The translations under genes were made by a program, and so were the position numbers. This document shows positions 1 through 5,718 of a stretch of DNA of 5,910 nt, one piece after another. Below the pieces are notes generated by a model. That model was given only the letters and a program-made list of their open reading frames with translations. It was not told the DNA's origin and did not search any database. Where the stretch lies: contig JBIOHJ010000160.1 in assembly GCA_044448905.1 (NCBI GenBank), positions 1-5,910 of the forward strand, in the 5' to 3' direction. Origin of the DNA: JBIOHJ01 sp044448905. Lineage in GTDB: Bacteria; Bacteroidota; Bacteroidia; AKYH767-A; OLB10. Each line of letters starts with the position of its first letter. Position 1 is the stretch's first letter.

Positions 1-21
1 AAATTTTAAATCTTGTTTCAT
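1..21 (-). CDS. possible start of a divergent gene cut by the left edge
   Basis: On the minus strand an ATG at 21-19 opens a frame of seven codons (MKQDLKF) that runs off the left edge without a stop. The sequence just upstream of this ATG is AT-rich, as is usual for start sites in Bacteroidota. A divergent gene here would explain why the interval up to the LysM gene holds no other coding frame. Seven codons are too few to identify a product, and an open frame of this length occurs easily by chance. Confidence 0.18.
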
Positions 22-113
22 GTTAATTTCTTTGTTAATAATCACAAATCAATATGAATAAGCAGCTAAAGTAATAACCGTTAATATTGTGTAAAAATAC
101 GACATACTACATA
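22..113. promoter_or_regulatory. AT-rich leader upstream of the LysM/RlpA-like gene
   Basis: This non-coding interval lies before the first plus-strand gene and may also serve a divergent gene at the left edge. The plus strand has TATA-rich blocks and one near match to the Bacteroidota -7 element (TAnnTTTG), namely TAATATTG at 82-89. No TTTG sits at the right distance upstream of it. A promoter is expected here from the gene layout, but its exact position cannot be read from the sequence. Confidence 0.3.
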
Positions 114-1151
114 ATGAGAATTATTAAATTCAGTTTTTTCTTCTTTTTCATTACTATTTTTAACTTGTATGCAGGTGCTGATATTAAATCAGACCCCGAC
201 TCTTCGAGGTATAAATGGATAAAAGGCAAGAAATATATTTTGCACCAGGTTAAAAATAAAGAAACCTGGAGCAGTATTGCAAAAAGATATGTAGTTTCAT
301 CAAATGATGTTATGAACGCTAATATCGGTGTATCTGATCTTAAACCCGGGCAGATCATAAATATTCCTGTAATGCCTGCAGCTACTGCTACTACCGCAGC
401 AAAAACAAATCAGGATCCTGAAACCGAACCGAAAAATAAAACGGCAATTCTTTACACGGTTCTTGAAAATGAAACATTATACAGCATTTCGAAAAAATTT
501 CATGTTTCTGTTGAACAAATTATGGCATGGAACAGGCTGCAAAGCGATGCCGTTGCCAAAGGACAAAAGATCGTTGTAAAATATATAAATGGTAATGAAA
601 AACCAGAAGCAAAAAAAGTTGCAGGAAATAATTTGGATCAACCGGTTTCACCGGATAAGATATTGAATGAAAAAAATATCGCAAAAGATTCTGACGAAAA
701 CTCTATTGTGACAACAGAAAAACGTCCGGCTATAGCACAGCCGGTTGAAACAACAGCCATTTCAAAACCGTTAAACACCAATGTGCGTGCCTCCTCTCCC
801 GATCCGGACACCGCAATAGTTTCTCGTTCGTTAGTTAAAATAGGAAGCAAAAACAGCAACGGAAAATCATTAATGCAGGTTACAGAGTCGGGTATTTGCA
901 CTTGGCTGAATGATGGAAATGTAAGCCAGTCGAAATTTTATGCTTTGCACCGGACTGCACCAACCGGCACAATTATTAAAGTTGTCAATAAGATGAACTT
1001 AAAATATGTTTTTGTAAAAGTTGTTGGTCTATTACCTGATACTGGCGATAACGATAAAAGTATCATAAAGATTTCGCAAACTGCCGTAAACAAGTTGGGC
1101 GCTTTGGATGCGCATTTTCATGTTGAGCTGAGCTATGGAGTGATGCAGTGA
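114..1151 (+). CDS. secreted protein with two LysM domains and an RlpA-like double-psi barrel
   Basis: This is a predicted exported cell-wall-binding protein of 345 residues. It starts with a signal peptide: MRIIK, then a very Phe-rich hydrophobic run, with probable cleavage near LYAG (residues 18-21). Two LysM domains follow at about residues 41-86 and 112-158, each of the form YxVxxxETxxSIxKxxxVSxxxxMxxN...GQxIxI; LysM modules bind the glycan of peptidoglycan. A Lys/Thr/Pro-rich linker (159-255) leads to a C-terminal RlpA-like double-psi beta-barrel (256-341) with the ALHRTAPTGTIIKVVN motif. RlpA proteins in Proteobacteria are lytic transglycosylases or septal proteins. Here the histidine (H279) is kept, but the DRGP motif reads GLLP and the aspartate is a glycine (G305), so catalysis is doubtful. 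I chose the ATG at 114 over an in-frame TTG at 87 because it puts the signal peptide at the N-terminus. A peptidoglycan-binding or scaffold role is inferred. Confidence 0.9.
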   Translation: MRIIKFSFFFFFITIFNLYAGADIKSDPDSSRYKWIKGKKYILHQVKNKETWSSIAKRYVVSSNDVMNANIGVSDLKPGQIINIPVMPAATATTAAKTNQDPETEPKNKTAILYTVLENETLYSISKKFHVSVEQIMAWNRLQSDAVAKGQKIVVKYINGNEKPEAKKVAGNNLDQPVSPDKILNEKNIAKDSDENSIVTTEKRPAIAQPVETTAISKPLNTNVRASSPDPDTAIVSRSLVKIGSKNSNGKSLMQVTESGICTWLNDGNVSQSKFYALHRTAPTGTIIKVVNKMNLKYVFVKVVGLLPDTGDNDKSIIKISQTAVNKLGALDAHFHVELSYGVMQ

Positions 1152-1169
1152 GCGAAAATTTCATTGTAT

Positions 1170-1183
1170 GTTCAACGTTCAAC
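1170..1183 (+). repeat. two tandem copies of GTTCAAC
   Basis: Two perfect, adjacent 7-base copies of GTTCAAC lie in the gap between the LysM gene and the LOR-like gene. A related sequence, TGAACTTTG, follows at 1213-1221 and resembles the CAACTTTG that directly follows the repeat. This could be an operator half-site pair or a small remnant of a longer intergenic repeat. Two copies are too few to decide, and chance is possible. Confidence 0.3.
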
Positions 1184-1190
1184 TTTGTTA

Positions 1191-1221
1191 TTTGATCTTT
1201 TCGTTTTTATCCTGAACTTTG
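1191..1221 (+). promoter_or_regulatory. weak candidate promoter for the LOR-like gene
   Basis: TTTG at 1191-1194 is followed after 19 bases by GAACTTTG at 1214-1221. The Bacteroidota consensus is TTTG at -33 and TAnnTTTG at -7 with about this spacing, so the match has one mismatch in the -7 element. Transcription from it would begin at or very near the ATG at 1227, giving a leaderless or almost leaderless message. The TTTG core is short and the region is T-rich, so a chance match is quite possible. The gene may instead be read through from the upstream gene. Confidence 0.2.
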
Positions 1222-1226
1222 AATAA

Positions 1227-2447
1227 ATGACACTTATAAAAGCAGGTATTATCAGGGAAGAAAAAATTCCTCACGAAAAACGTGTTGCCTTAACACCAGA
1301 TCAATGCAAATTGATTTTGCAGGAATACCGTAATGTGGAAATTACTGTTCAGCCTTGCGATTACCGCTGTTACACCAATGATGAATATACTGCAGCCGGA
1401 ATTGTGTTAAAAGAAGATGTATCGCATTGTGATGCCCTGTTTGGAATTAAAGAAGTTCCTCTGGCAAAATTAATTCCTCAGAAAAAATATTTATTTTTTT
1501 CGCACACTGTAAAACAACAGCCGCATAACCGGCAAATTTTAAAAACTATCCTCGATAAAAAAATTCAGCTAATAGATTACGAATGTATGGTTGATAAAAA
1601 TGATAACCGTGTAATCGGATTCGGGCGTTTTGCCGGGATTGTTGGCGCTTACAATGGTTTGATGGCATATGGAAAAAAATATAATTTATTTGAACTGAAG
1701 CCGGCACATTTATGTCATGATAAAAAAGAATTGTATGCGCAAACAGATCAAGTCCGCTTGCCGAATATTAAAATAGTAGTTACTGGCAGCGGACGGGTTG
1801 CCAACGGAGCCTGCGAAACAATGGGCGCAATGAATATACGGAGAGTAACCCCTTATGAATTTTTAAATTATACATTCCGGGAGGCAGTTTACACACAATT
1901 ACACTCCGAAGATTATTATGTTGCAAAAGATAAATCACCTTTCAGTGCATATGAGTTTCACCATCACCCCGAAGATTTTACCTGCACTTTCAGCGATTCA
2001 AATTCGTATACAACTATGTGCGATTTGCTGATACATTGCACGTATTGGGATCCGCGGGCAGATATTTTGTTCACAAAATCGCGCATGCGTGACCCTGATT
2101 TCCGGACCAGTGTAATTGCCGATGTAACCTGTGATTTAAACGGAAGCATCCCTTCTACTACCCGGTTAACAACCATCGAAAATAAATTTTGCGGTTATGA
2201 TCCGATTACCGAACTCATGATAGATCCTTTTGACAAAAAAGCAATCACCATGATGGCAATTGATAATTTACCCTGCGAGCTTCCGCGAGATTCGTCAGAA
2301 GGTTTTGGCAAACATCTTTTTGAACGCGTCCTGCCATCTTTATTTGGTAATGATAATGACGGATTGATTGAACGGGCTTCGATAACAAAAGATGGAAAAC
2401 TAACAGAGCGGTTTGGCTATTTAAAAGATTATGTAAATGGTTTCTGA
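1227..2447 (+). CDS. stand-alone lysine-ketoglutarate reductase (LOR)-like dehydrogenase
   Basis: This 406-residue protein belongs to the AlaDH/PNT-like fold family and matches, from memory, the LOR half of animal and plant bifunctional LKR/SDH (human AASS) along its whole length. In that family lysine and 2-oxoglutarate are condensed and reduced to saccharopine with NAD(P)H. Family motifs are HEKRVALTP (residues 16-24), GIKE with K75, FFSHTVK with H93, LIDYECMVD (115-123), the nucleotide-binding GSGRVANGA (187-195), SYTTMCD near 260-266, LTTIENKFCGYDP (314-326) and AIDNLPCELP (344-353). R19, K75, H93 and D346 align with active-site residues of yeast saccharopine dehydrogenase Lys1. The SDH half is absent, and the stop lies one base from the end of rpe, so no fused partner follows. 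Automated annotation may call it alanine dehydrogenase, but the C-terminal motifs favour LOR. The fold and family are well supported; the substrate is inferred. Confidence 0.88.
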   Translation: MTLIKAGIIREEKIPHEKRVALTPDQCKLILQEYRNVEITVQPCDYRCYTNDEYTAAGIVLKEDVSHCDALFGIKEVPLAKLIPQKKYLFFSHTVKQQPHNRQILKTILDKKIQLIDYECMVDKNDNRVIGFGRFAGIVGAYNGLMAYGKKYNLFELKPAHLCHDKKELYAQTDQVRLPNIKIVVTGSGRVANGACETMGAMNIRRVTPYEFLNYTFREAVYTQLHSEDYYVAKDKSPFSAYEFHHHPEDFTCTFSDSNSYTTMCDLLIHCTYWDPRADILFTKSRMRDPDFRTSVIADVTCDLNGSIPSTTRLTTIENKFCGYDPITELMIDPFDKKAITMMAIDNLPCELPRDSSEGFGKHLFERVLPSLFGNDNDGLIERASITKDGKLTERFGYLKDYVNGF

Positions 2448-2455
2448 ATTAAACC
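2439..2455. repeat. small dyad spanning both stop codons at the convergent junction
   Basis: GGTTT (2439-2443) and AAACC (2451-2455) form a 5-base inverted repeat around a 7-base loop that contains the TGA of the LOR-like gene and most of the reverse TAA of rpe. Because it is symmetrical it could form in either transcript. The stem is short and no T-run follows on either strand, so it is at best a weak bidirectional stop signal. It is the only structure I find at this junction. Confidence 0.25.
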
Positions 2456-3114
2456 TTGACCGAACTGTTTACACTTTTCAAAAGCGAAATCGTTTTTTCA
2501 GGATTTGTTGAAGCAAAAACTGTATTTCCCGCAACTAAAACATCAGCACCTGCTTTTATTAATTTGGGCGCATTTTGCAAATCAACGCCACCGTCAATTT
2601 CAATTAATGCTGAAGATTTTTTTTGAAGAATGAGTTCTTTCAGTTCAGAAATTTTATGGTAGGTATTATCAATAAATGATTGTCCGCCAAAACCCGGGTT
2701 TACACTCATCATACATACTAAATCAATTTCAGCAATGATTTCCGATAAAACTGAAACGGCAGTATGCGGATTAACCGCCACACCTGCTTTCATTCCTGCT
2801 TTATGAATTGCCTGTACAGTTCTGTGCAAATGCGTGCATGCCTCATAGTGCACCGAAAGAATATTAGCACCCGCATCTTTGAAAGCTGCAATATAACGGT
2901 CGGGATCTGTTATCATCAGGTGAACATCCAGGGGTTTTTCGGCATGTTTGCTGACGGCTTTAATTACAGGAATTCCAAAAGAAATATTCGGAACAAAAAC
3001 TCCGTCCATTACATCGAGGTGAAACCAGTCGGCTTCGCTTTTATTAACCATTTCAATGTCTTTCGAAAGATTTGCAAAGTCAGCCGACAGGAGTGATGGT
3101 GCGAGTATTGGCAT
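2449..3114 (-). CDS. rpe: ribulose-phosphate 3-epimerase
   Basis: This enzyme interconverts D-ribulose 5-phosphate and D-xylulose 5-phosphate in the cytosolic pentose phosphate pathway. The 221-residue length is normal for this single-domain TIM barrel, and the frame is intact from APSLLSADF at the N-terminus to the phosphate-binding end. The metal ligands are visible: H32 and D34 in HLDVMDG, H65 in DVHLM, and D174 in EIDGG. D34 and D174 are also the catalytic acid/base pair. NPGFGGQ (139-145) and VAGNTVF (194-200) form the phosphate-binding loops. It is the last gene of the minus-strand run, 62 bases after the CarboxypepD_reg-like gene. It ends tail to tail with the LOR-like gene, leaving one base between the stops. 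No functional link with its neighbours is evident. Confidence 0.97.
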   Translation of the reverse strand: MPILAPSLLSADFANLSKDIEMVNKSEADWFHLDVMDGVFVPNISFGIPVIKAVSKHAEKPLDVHLMITDPDRYIAAFKDAGANILSVHYEACTHLHRTVQAIHKAGMKAGVAVNPHTAVSVLSEIIAEIDLVCMMSVNPGFGGQSFIDNTYHKISELKELILQKKSSALIEIDGGVDLQNAPKLIKAGADVLVAGNTVFASTNPEKTISLLKSVNSSVKV

Positions 3115-3134
3115 TTAGAATTTATATTTAACAG

Positions 3135-3153
3135 GCAGATAAAAGATATCTGC
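3135..3153 (-). promoter_or_regulatory. 7-base hairpin just upstream of rpe
   Basis: GCAGATA (3135-3141) and TATCTGC (3147-3153) form a perfect 7-base inverted repeat around a 5-base loop, 20 bases before the rpe start codon. On the minus strand the loop side contains TATCTTTT (3148-3141), one base away from the Bacteroidota -7 element TAnnTTTG, but no clear TTTG lies about 19 bases upstream. The element could be a small operator, a 5' leader hairpin, or a weak end for the upstream gene. There is no strong T-run after it, so a standard intrinsic terminator is unlikely. Confidence 0.25.
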
Positions 3154-3176
3154 GTAAAATTAATAAAAATCTGAAA

Positions 3177-3935
3177 CTACTTTTTTGCGGTAAACCTTTC
3201 GTACTTCGATTTGATATACACAGCCAGCTCGTATTGTGTCCACATTTTCATCATTTCATCGGTTATGTTTAAATATCCTGCAAACTCATCATATTTTTCG
3301 GCCGGCAAATTAATAAGCTTATTCTTGTCATAAAGTCTGAATAATTCTTTAAGCAAGTCGTTTCTTTTCTCATTATTCCATAATTGTGCAGCCCTGCGTT
3401 TATCTTTTTCTTTTTTGCTGTATTGCTGATACAATGCAGTAAGCGGTGAACTCCATGCATCAATTCCAGTCAAACGGTAATTTTTTTCATCATAACCCAA
3501 TTGCTGAATGTCGCTTTCGATGGATTTAAGATTGCGTTCGGGAAAAATTTCAACTTCCTGTAAATCTCGTTTCAGCTTCGAAAGAGGAATTGTAACTGAA
3601 AAATGATTTCGGAAAACCGAATCGGTAAAACATATTTTTTTTATGGTGTAACCAATGGCACTGATGAGTACGGTATCATTTTTAAAAACACTAATCTGAA
3701 AAGTTCCATCATTGTTTCCAAATATCCCCTGACCGGTAGAAAGATTTACAACCATTAAAGCAGGCAATGAAATTGCAGGAATTTCGGTATCAATTACTTT
3801 TCCCTGAATATTGATTCTGCTTTGACCGGTAACCTGGGCAAATGAAAATCGGGATAATATCATTTGCGAAATAAAAGGGATTACAAAATAAGCTGCTGCT
3901 TGAATTTTCATAACAATGAAATGCCAACGCAACAT
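3177..3935 (-). CDS. secreted CarboxypepD_reg-like protein of unknown function
   Basis: This 252-residue protein starts with a hydrophobic export signal that ends near FSFAQ (residues 30-34). An in-frame ATG at 3911 (residue 9) would give a more typical MKIQ signal peptide of the same kind, so the start is uncertain by eight residues. After it comes a CarboxypepD_reg-like beta-sandwich (about 41-130): INIQGKV, a turn at NNDGTFQI, then DTVLISAIGY and a closing L-x-EVEI strand. Such modules are common in Bacteroidota envelope proteins. The C-terminal part (about 140-252) is charged and probably helical, with a Lys-rich stretch (KKEKDKRRA) and the end motif ITDEMMKMW...YELAVYIKSKYE. I recall this end as typical of an uncharacterised Bacteroidota family. 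There is no catalytic motif, and no lipobox or sorting domain is evident. A periplasmic location is inferred. Confidence 0.85.
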   Translation of the reverse strand: MLRWHFIVMKIQAAAYFVIPFISQMILSRFSFAQVTGQSRINIQGKVIDTEIPAISLPALMVVNLSTGQGIFGNNDGTFQISVFKNDTVLISAIGYTIKKICFTDSVFRNHFSVTIPLSKLKRDLQEVEIFPERNLKSIESDIQQLGYDEKNYRLTGIDAWSSPLTALYQQYSKKEKDKRRAAQLWNNEKRNDLLKELFRLYDKNKLINLPAEKYDEFAGYLNITDEMMKMWTQYELAVYIKSKYERFTAKK

Positions 3936-3998
3936 TACATAAATAATTATTAAAATTGATGAAAATACAGGGAATAAAAAAATTGAAAAAATTAATCC

Positions 3999-4517
3999 TT
4001 AAATTAACTCAGCAGATAAAACAGGCTTTAGTTTATACGTGCTATTGCCCTGTTCCACCACCGATTTAGCAGCGTCAAAATCCAGAACAAGTTTATACAC
4101 TTGTCCCGCTAAAAGATCCTGATGAAGATTTAATTTCAAACCTGTTTCATCCTGGCTCGAAAGCGAAAGCGGGTAAATTGTTCCACCAATTTTTACTGTA
4201 TTATTTGCACCAAGAATTAAGCGCACTTGCGAAATTTTTCCAACAGGAAATATTGCCGAATCAAGAGCTGCATTAGCGCTATCCTGTAAAAGCAATAAAT
4301 CATAAATACTATCTGCAACAGCAAAAGTTATCCAACCCGTTACATCCGAATGAACCTCAACTCCTGTTACCTGCACATTCACTTCTTCATAGGCTGCGGG
4401 AGCGTCCTTTAATTCTACAATAAGAGTGGCTGTACTTTGTCTATCCTTACTGCAGGAAAATAAAATCAGCACCAATCCTGTTATCGCAGCAAGAACAATA
4501 ATTGTTAACCGATTCAT
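3999..4517 (-). CDS. DUF4382 lipoprotein
   Basis: This 172-residue protein carries a lipoprotein signal peptide. An N-terminal Arg is followed by a hydrophobic core and the lipobox LFSC, with Cys22 as the predicted lipidated residue. The mature part (about 29-171) matches the DUF4382 pattern: ATLIVELKDAPAAYEEVNV, then VEVH and GWITF, a LLLL segment, the FPVGKISQVRLIL motif, and near the end LDFDAAKSVVEQGNSTYKLKPV. The domain is predicted to be an all-beta envelope module with no known enzymatic activity. SKD after the cysteine gives no clear surface-export signal, so inner or outer leaflet placement cannot be told. The gene starts 69 bases after the sigma factor gene and ends 63 bases before the next gene, so it may share their transcript. 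Function is unknown beyond the domain name. Confidence 0.9.
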   Translation of the reverse strand: MNRLTIIVLAAITGLVLILFSCSKDRQSTATLIVELKDAPAAYEEVNVQVTGVEVHSDVTGWITFAVADSIYDLLLLQDSANAALDSAIFPVGKISQVRLILGANNTVKIGGTIYPLSLSSQDETGLKLNLHQDLLAGQVYKLVLDFDAAKSVVEQGNSTYKLKPVLSAELI

Positions 4518-4546
4518 TTTTTTTATTTAAAATTAGTAAATTTTTT

Positions 4547-4577
4547 ATTCCGGAATGAAAAGAAATTTACATTTCTT
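4547..4577 (-). repeat. palindrome and small hairpin between the sigma gene and the DUF4382 gene
   Basis: Just after the sigma factor stop codon (minus strand) lies an AT-rich inverted repeat, AAGAAAT (4560-4566) with ATTTCTT (4571-4577) around a 4-base loop. It is followed by a perfect 10-base palindrome, ATTCCGGAAT (4547-4556). On the minus strand the hairpin runs straight into TTTC, so it could act as a weak intrinsic terminator or attenuator, but the stem is almost all A-T. The palindrome could be a protein-binding site. Neither has a known match that I recognise. Confidence 0.22.
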
Positions 4578-4586
4578 ACACCCGGA

Positions 4587-5453
4587 TTACCCGAGGTAAG
4601 TTTTTAAAATTTTACTGCGCGAAGTATGTTTTAACCTGCGAATTCCTTTTTCTTTTATTTGCCTTACCCGCTCGCGTGTCAGATCAAAACGTTCTCCTAT
4701 TTCTTCCAACGTCATGGGAGGCGCTCCGGGTTCCAAACCAAAATAAAGCCTTATCACATCGGCTTCGCGGGGAGTTAATGTGGTAAGCGCGCGTTCAATT
4801 TCCCTGCGCAACGATTCAGTCATTAACTGATTTTCGGGTGATGCATGATCTTCGCCCGGAATCAAATCGAGCAAACAACCGTCTTCGCCCTGCAAAATTG
4901 GCGCGTCCATAGAAAGATGTCTGCCGGACGAACGCATCGTATCGCGGATATCATCGGTTGAAATGGAAAGAACTTTTGCTATTTCATCGTTAGTAGGTTC
5001 GCGTTCAAAATCTTGTTCGAGCTGGCTGAATGTTTTATTTATTTTGTTGATGTAACCTATTTTATTGAGCGGCAATCTTACAATGCGTGATTGTTCGGCT
5101 AAAGCTTGTAAAATTGACTGACGGATCCACCATACAGCGTAAGAAATAAATTTAAAACCACGCGTTTCATCAAAGCGCTGTGCGGCTTTTATTAAACCGA
5201 GGTTTCCCTCATTTATAAGGTCACCTAAAGTAAGACCTTGATTCTGGTACTGTTTTGCCACCGAAACCACAAACCGCAAATTGGCTTTGGTTAATGCTTC
5301 GAGCGCACTGTGATCGCCTTCTCTTATTAAGCGTGCTAATCTGGCTTCATCTTCGGGCTGAATTAGTTTTACTTTGCCAATTTCCTGTAAATACTTATCT
5401 AACGAAGCCGTCTCGCGGTTAGTGACTTGTTTTGTAATCTTTAATTGTCGCAT
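4587..5453 (-). CDS. rpoD: RNA polymerase sigma factor, RpoD/SigA family
   Basis: This is a sigma-70 family initiation factor that binds core RNA polymerase and recognises promoters. At 288 residues it has the usual length for Bacteroidota principal sigma factors, which lack region 1.1, and it begins with the characteristic MRQLKITK. Region 1.2 covers about 16-48 (SLDKYLQEIG). Region 2 covers about 53-125, with the core-binding DLINEGNLGLIKA and the -10 segment FKFISYAVWWIRQSILQALA. Region 3 covers about 132-208 (SGRHLSMDAP), and region 4 about 220-284 with the helix-turn-helix MTLEEIGERFDLTRERVRQI. The loop before region 4.2 (LEPGAPP) seems slightly longer than in typical members. Whether it is the only principal sigma factor or a second paralogue cannot be told from here. 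It lies 265 bases downstream of the DUF3467 gene and ahead of three colinear genes. No -33/-7 promoter could be fixed upstream. Confidence 0.95.
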   Translation of the reverse strand: MRQLKITKQVTNRETASLDKYLQEIGKVKLIQPEDEARLARLIREGDHSALEALTKANLRFVVSVAKQYQNQGLTLGDLINEGNLGLIKAAQRFDETRGFKFISYAVWWIRQSILQALAEQSRIVRLPLNKIGYINKINKTFSQLEQDFEREPTNDEIAKVLSISTDDIRDTMRSSGRHLSMDAPILQGEDGCLLDLIPGEDHASPENQLMTESLRREIERALTTLTPREADVIRLYFGLEPGAPPMTLEEIGERFDLTRERVRQIKEKGIRRLKHTSRSKILKTYLG

Positions 5454-5718
5454 AGTAAAGGTGAAACGCCTGCAACAACACAGAGTTACAACGAAAACTA
5501 TAAGCCCGTTTTAATGGCTGTAAGGAATTAATAAAACCTATATTTAATGCCCTAAAAAAATAACAGCAATCGTGTTTTCAATTACAGAAATCTTACAAAG
5601 GGTTTTGGTGGAAAAAATAAACTGATGAAAGTTTATGAAAATTTTAAGAAAAATATTCCTTATTGCTCTTGACTACTGATTTCCTGACAATTAAAAACAG
5701 AGTAATGAGAAAGAAGAA
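5454..5718. other. 265-base intergenic region between the DUF3467 gene and the sigma gene
   Basis: This gap should hold the end of the DUF3467 transcript and the promoter of the sigma factor gene. On the minus strand there are two near matches to TAnnTTTG, TAGTTTTC (5500-5493) and TAGGTTTT (5540-5533), but neither has a TTTG at the right distance. The single minus-strand TTTG, near 5597-5600, has no -7 partner. I find no strong GC-rich hairpin with a T-run, no tRNA and no believable small gene. Its length compared with the 62-69-base gaps downstream suggests that transcription of the sigma gene starts here. Confidence 0.4.

Noticed and set aside
87..113. TTG start nine codons upstream of the ATG of the LysM/RlpA-like gene
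   Set aside because: It would add MCKNTTYYI in front of a normal signal peptide. ATG at 114 gives a proper N-terminal signal and an AT-rich start context.
107..358. 83-codon minus-strand frame over the start of the LysM gene
   Set aside because: It is antisense to the signal peptide and first LysM domain, and its Lys-rich run is just the reverse of the Phe-rich signal sequence.
1227..2447. Calling the gene alanine dehydrogenase
   Set aside because: The lysine and histidine pair is shared by the whole fold family, but the LIDYE, FCGYDP and IDNLPCELP segments match LOR and Lys1-type proteins and not alanine dehydrogenases.
2764..3096. 110-codon open frame on the plus strand inside rpe
   Set aside because: It is antisense to a clearly conserved gene, has a Cys/His/Arg-rich composition with no recognisable domain, and is best explained as a shadow of rpe.
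3269..3463. 64-codon minus-strand frame inside the CarboxypepD_reg-like gene
   Set aside because: It is an out-of-frame overlap on the same strand as the real gene, with no domain. It does not look like a frameshifted extension, because the main frame is complete.
5493..5540. Candidate -7 elements TAGTTTTC and TAGGTTTT on the minus strand before the sigma gene
   Set aside because: Each has a mismatch at the last base and neither has a TTTG about 19 bases upstream, so I do not call a specific promoter.
5625..5672. 15-codon plus-strand frame (MKVYENFKKNIPYCS) in the gap before the sigma gene
   Set aside because: It is too short, has no start signal and no recognisable peptide family, and lies in AT-rich spacer where such frames are common.
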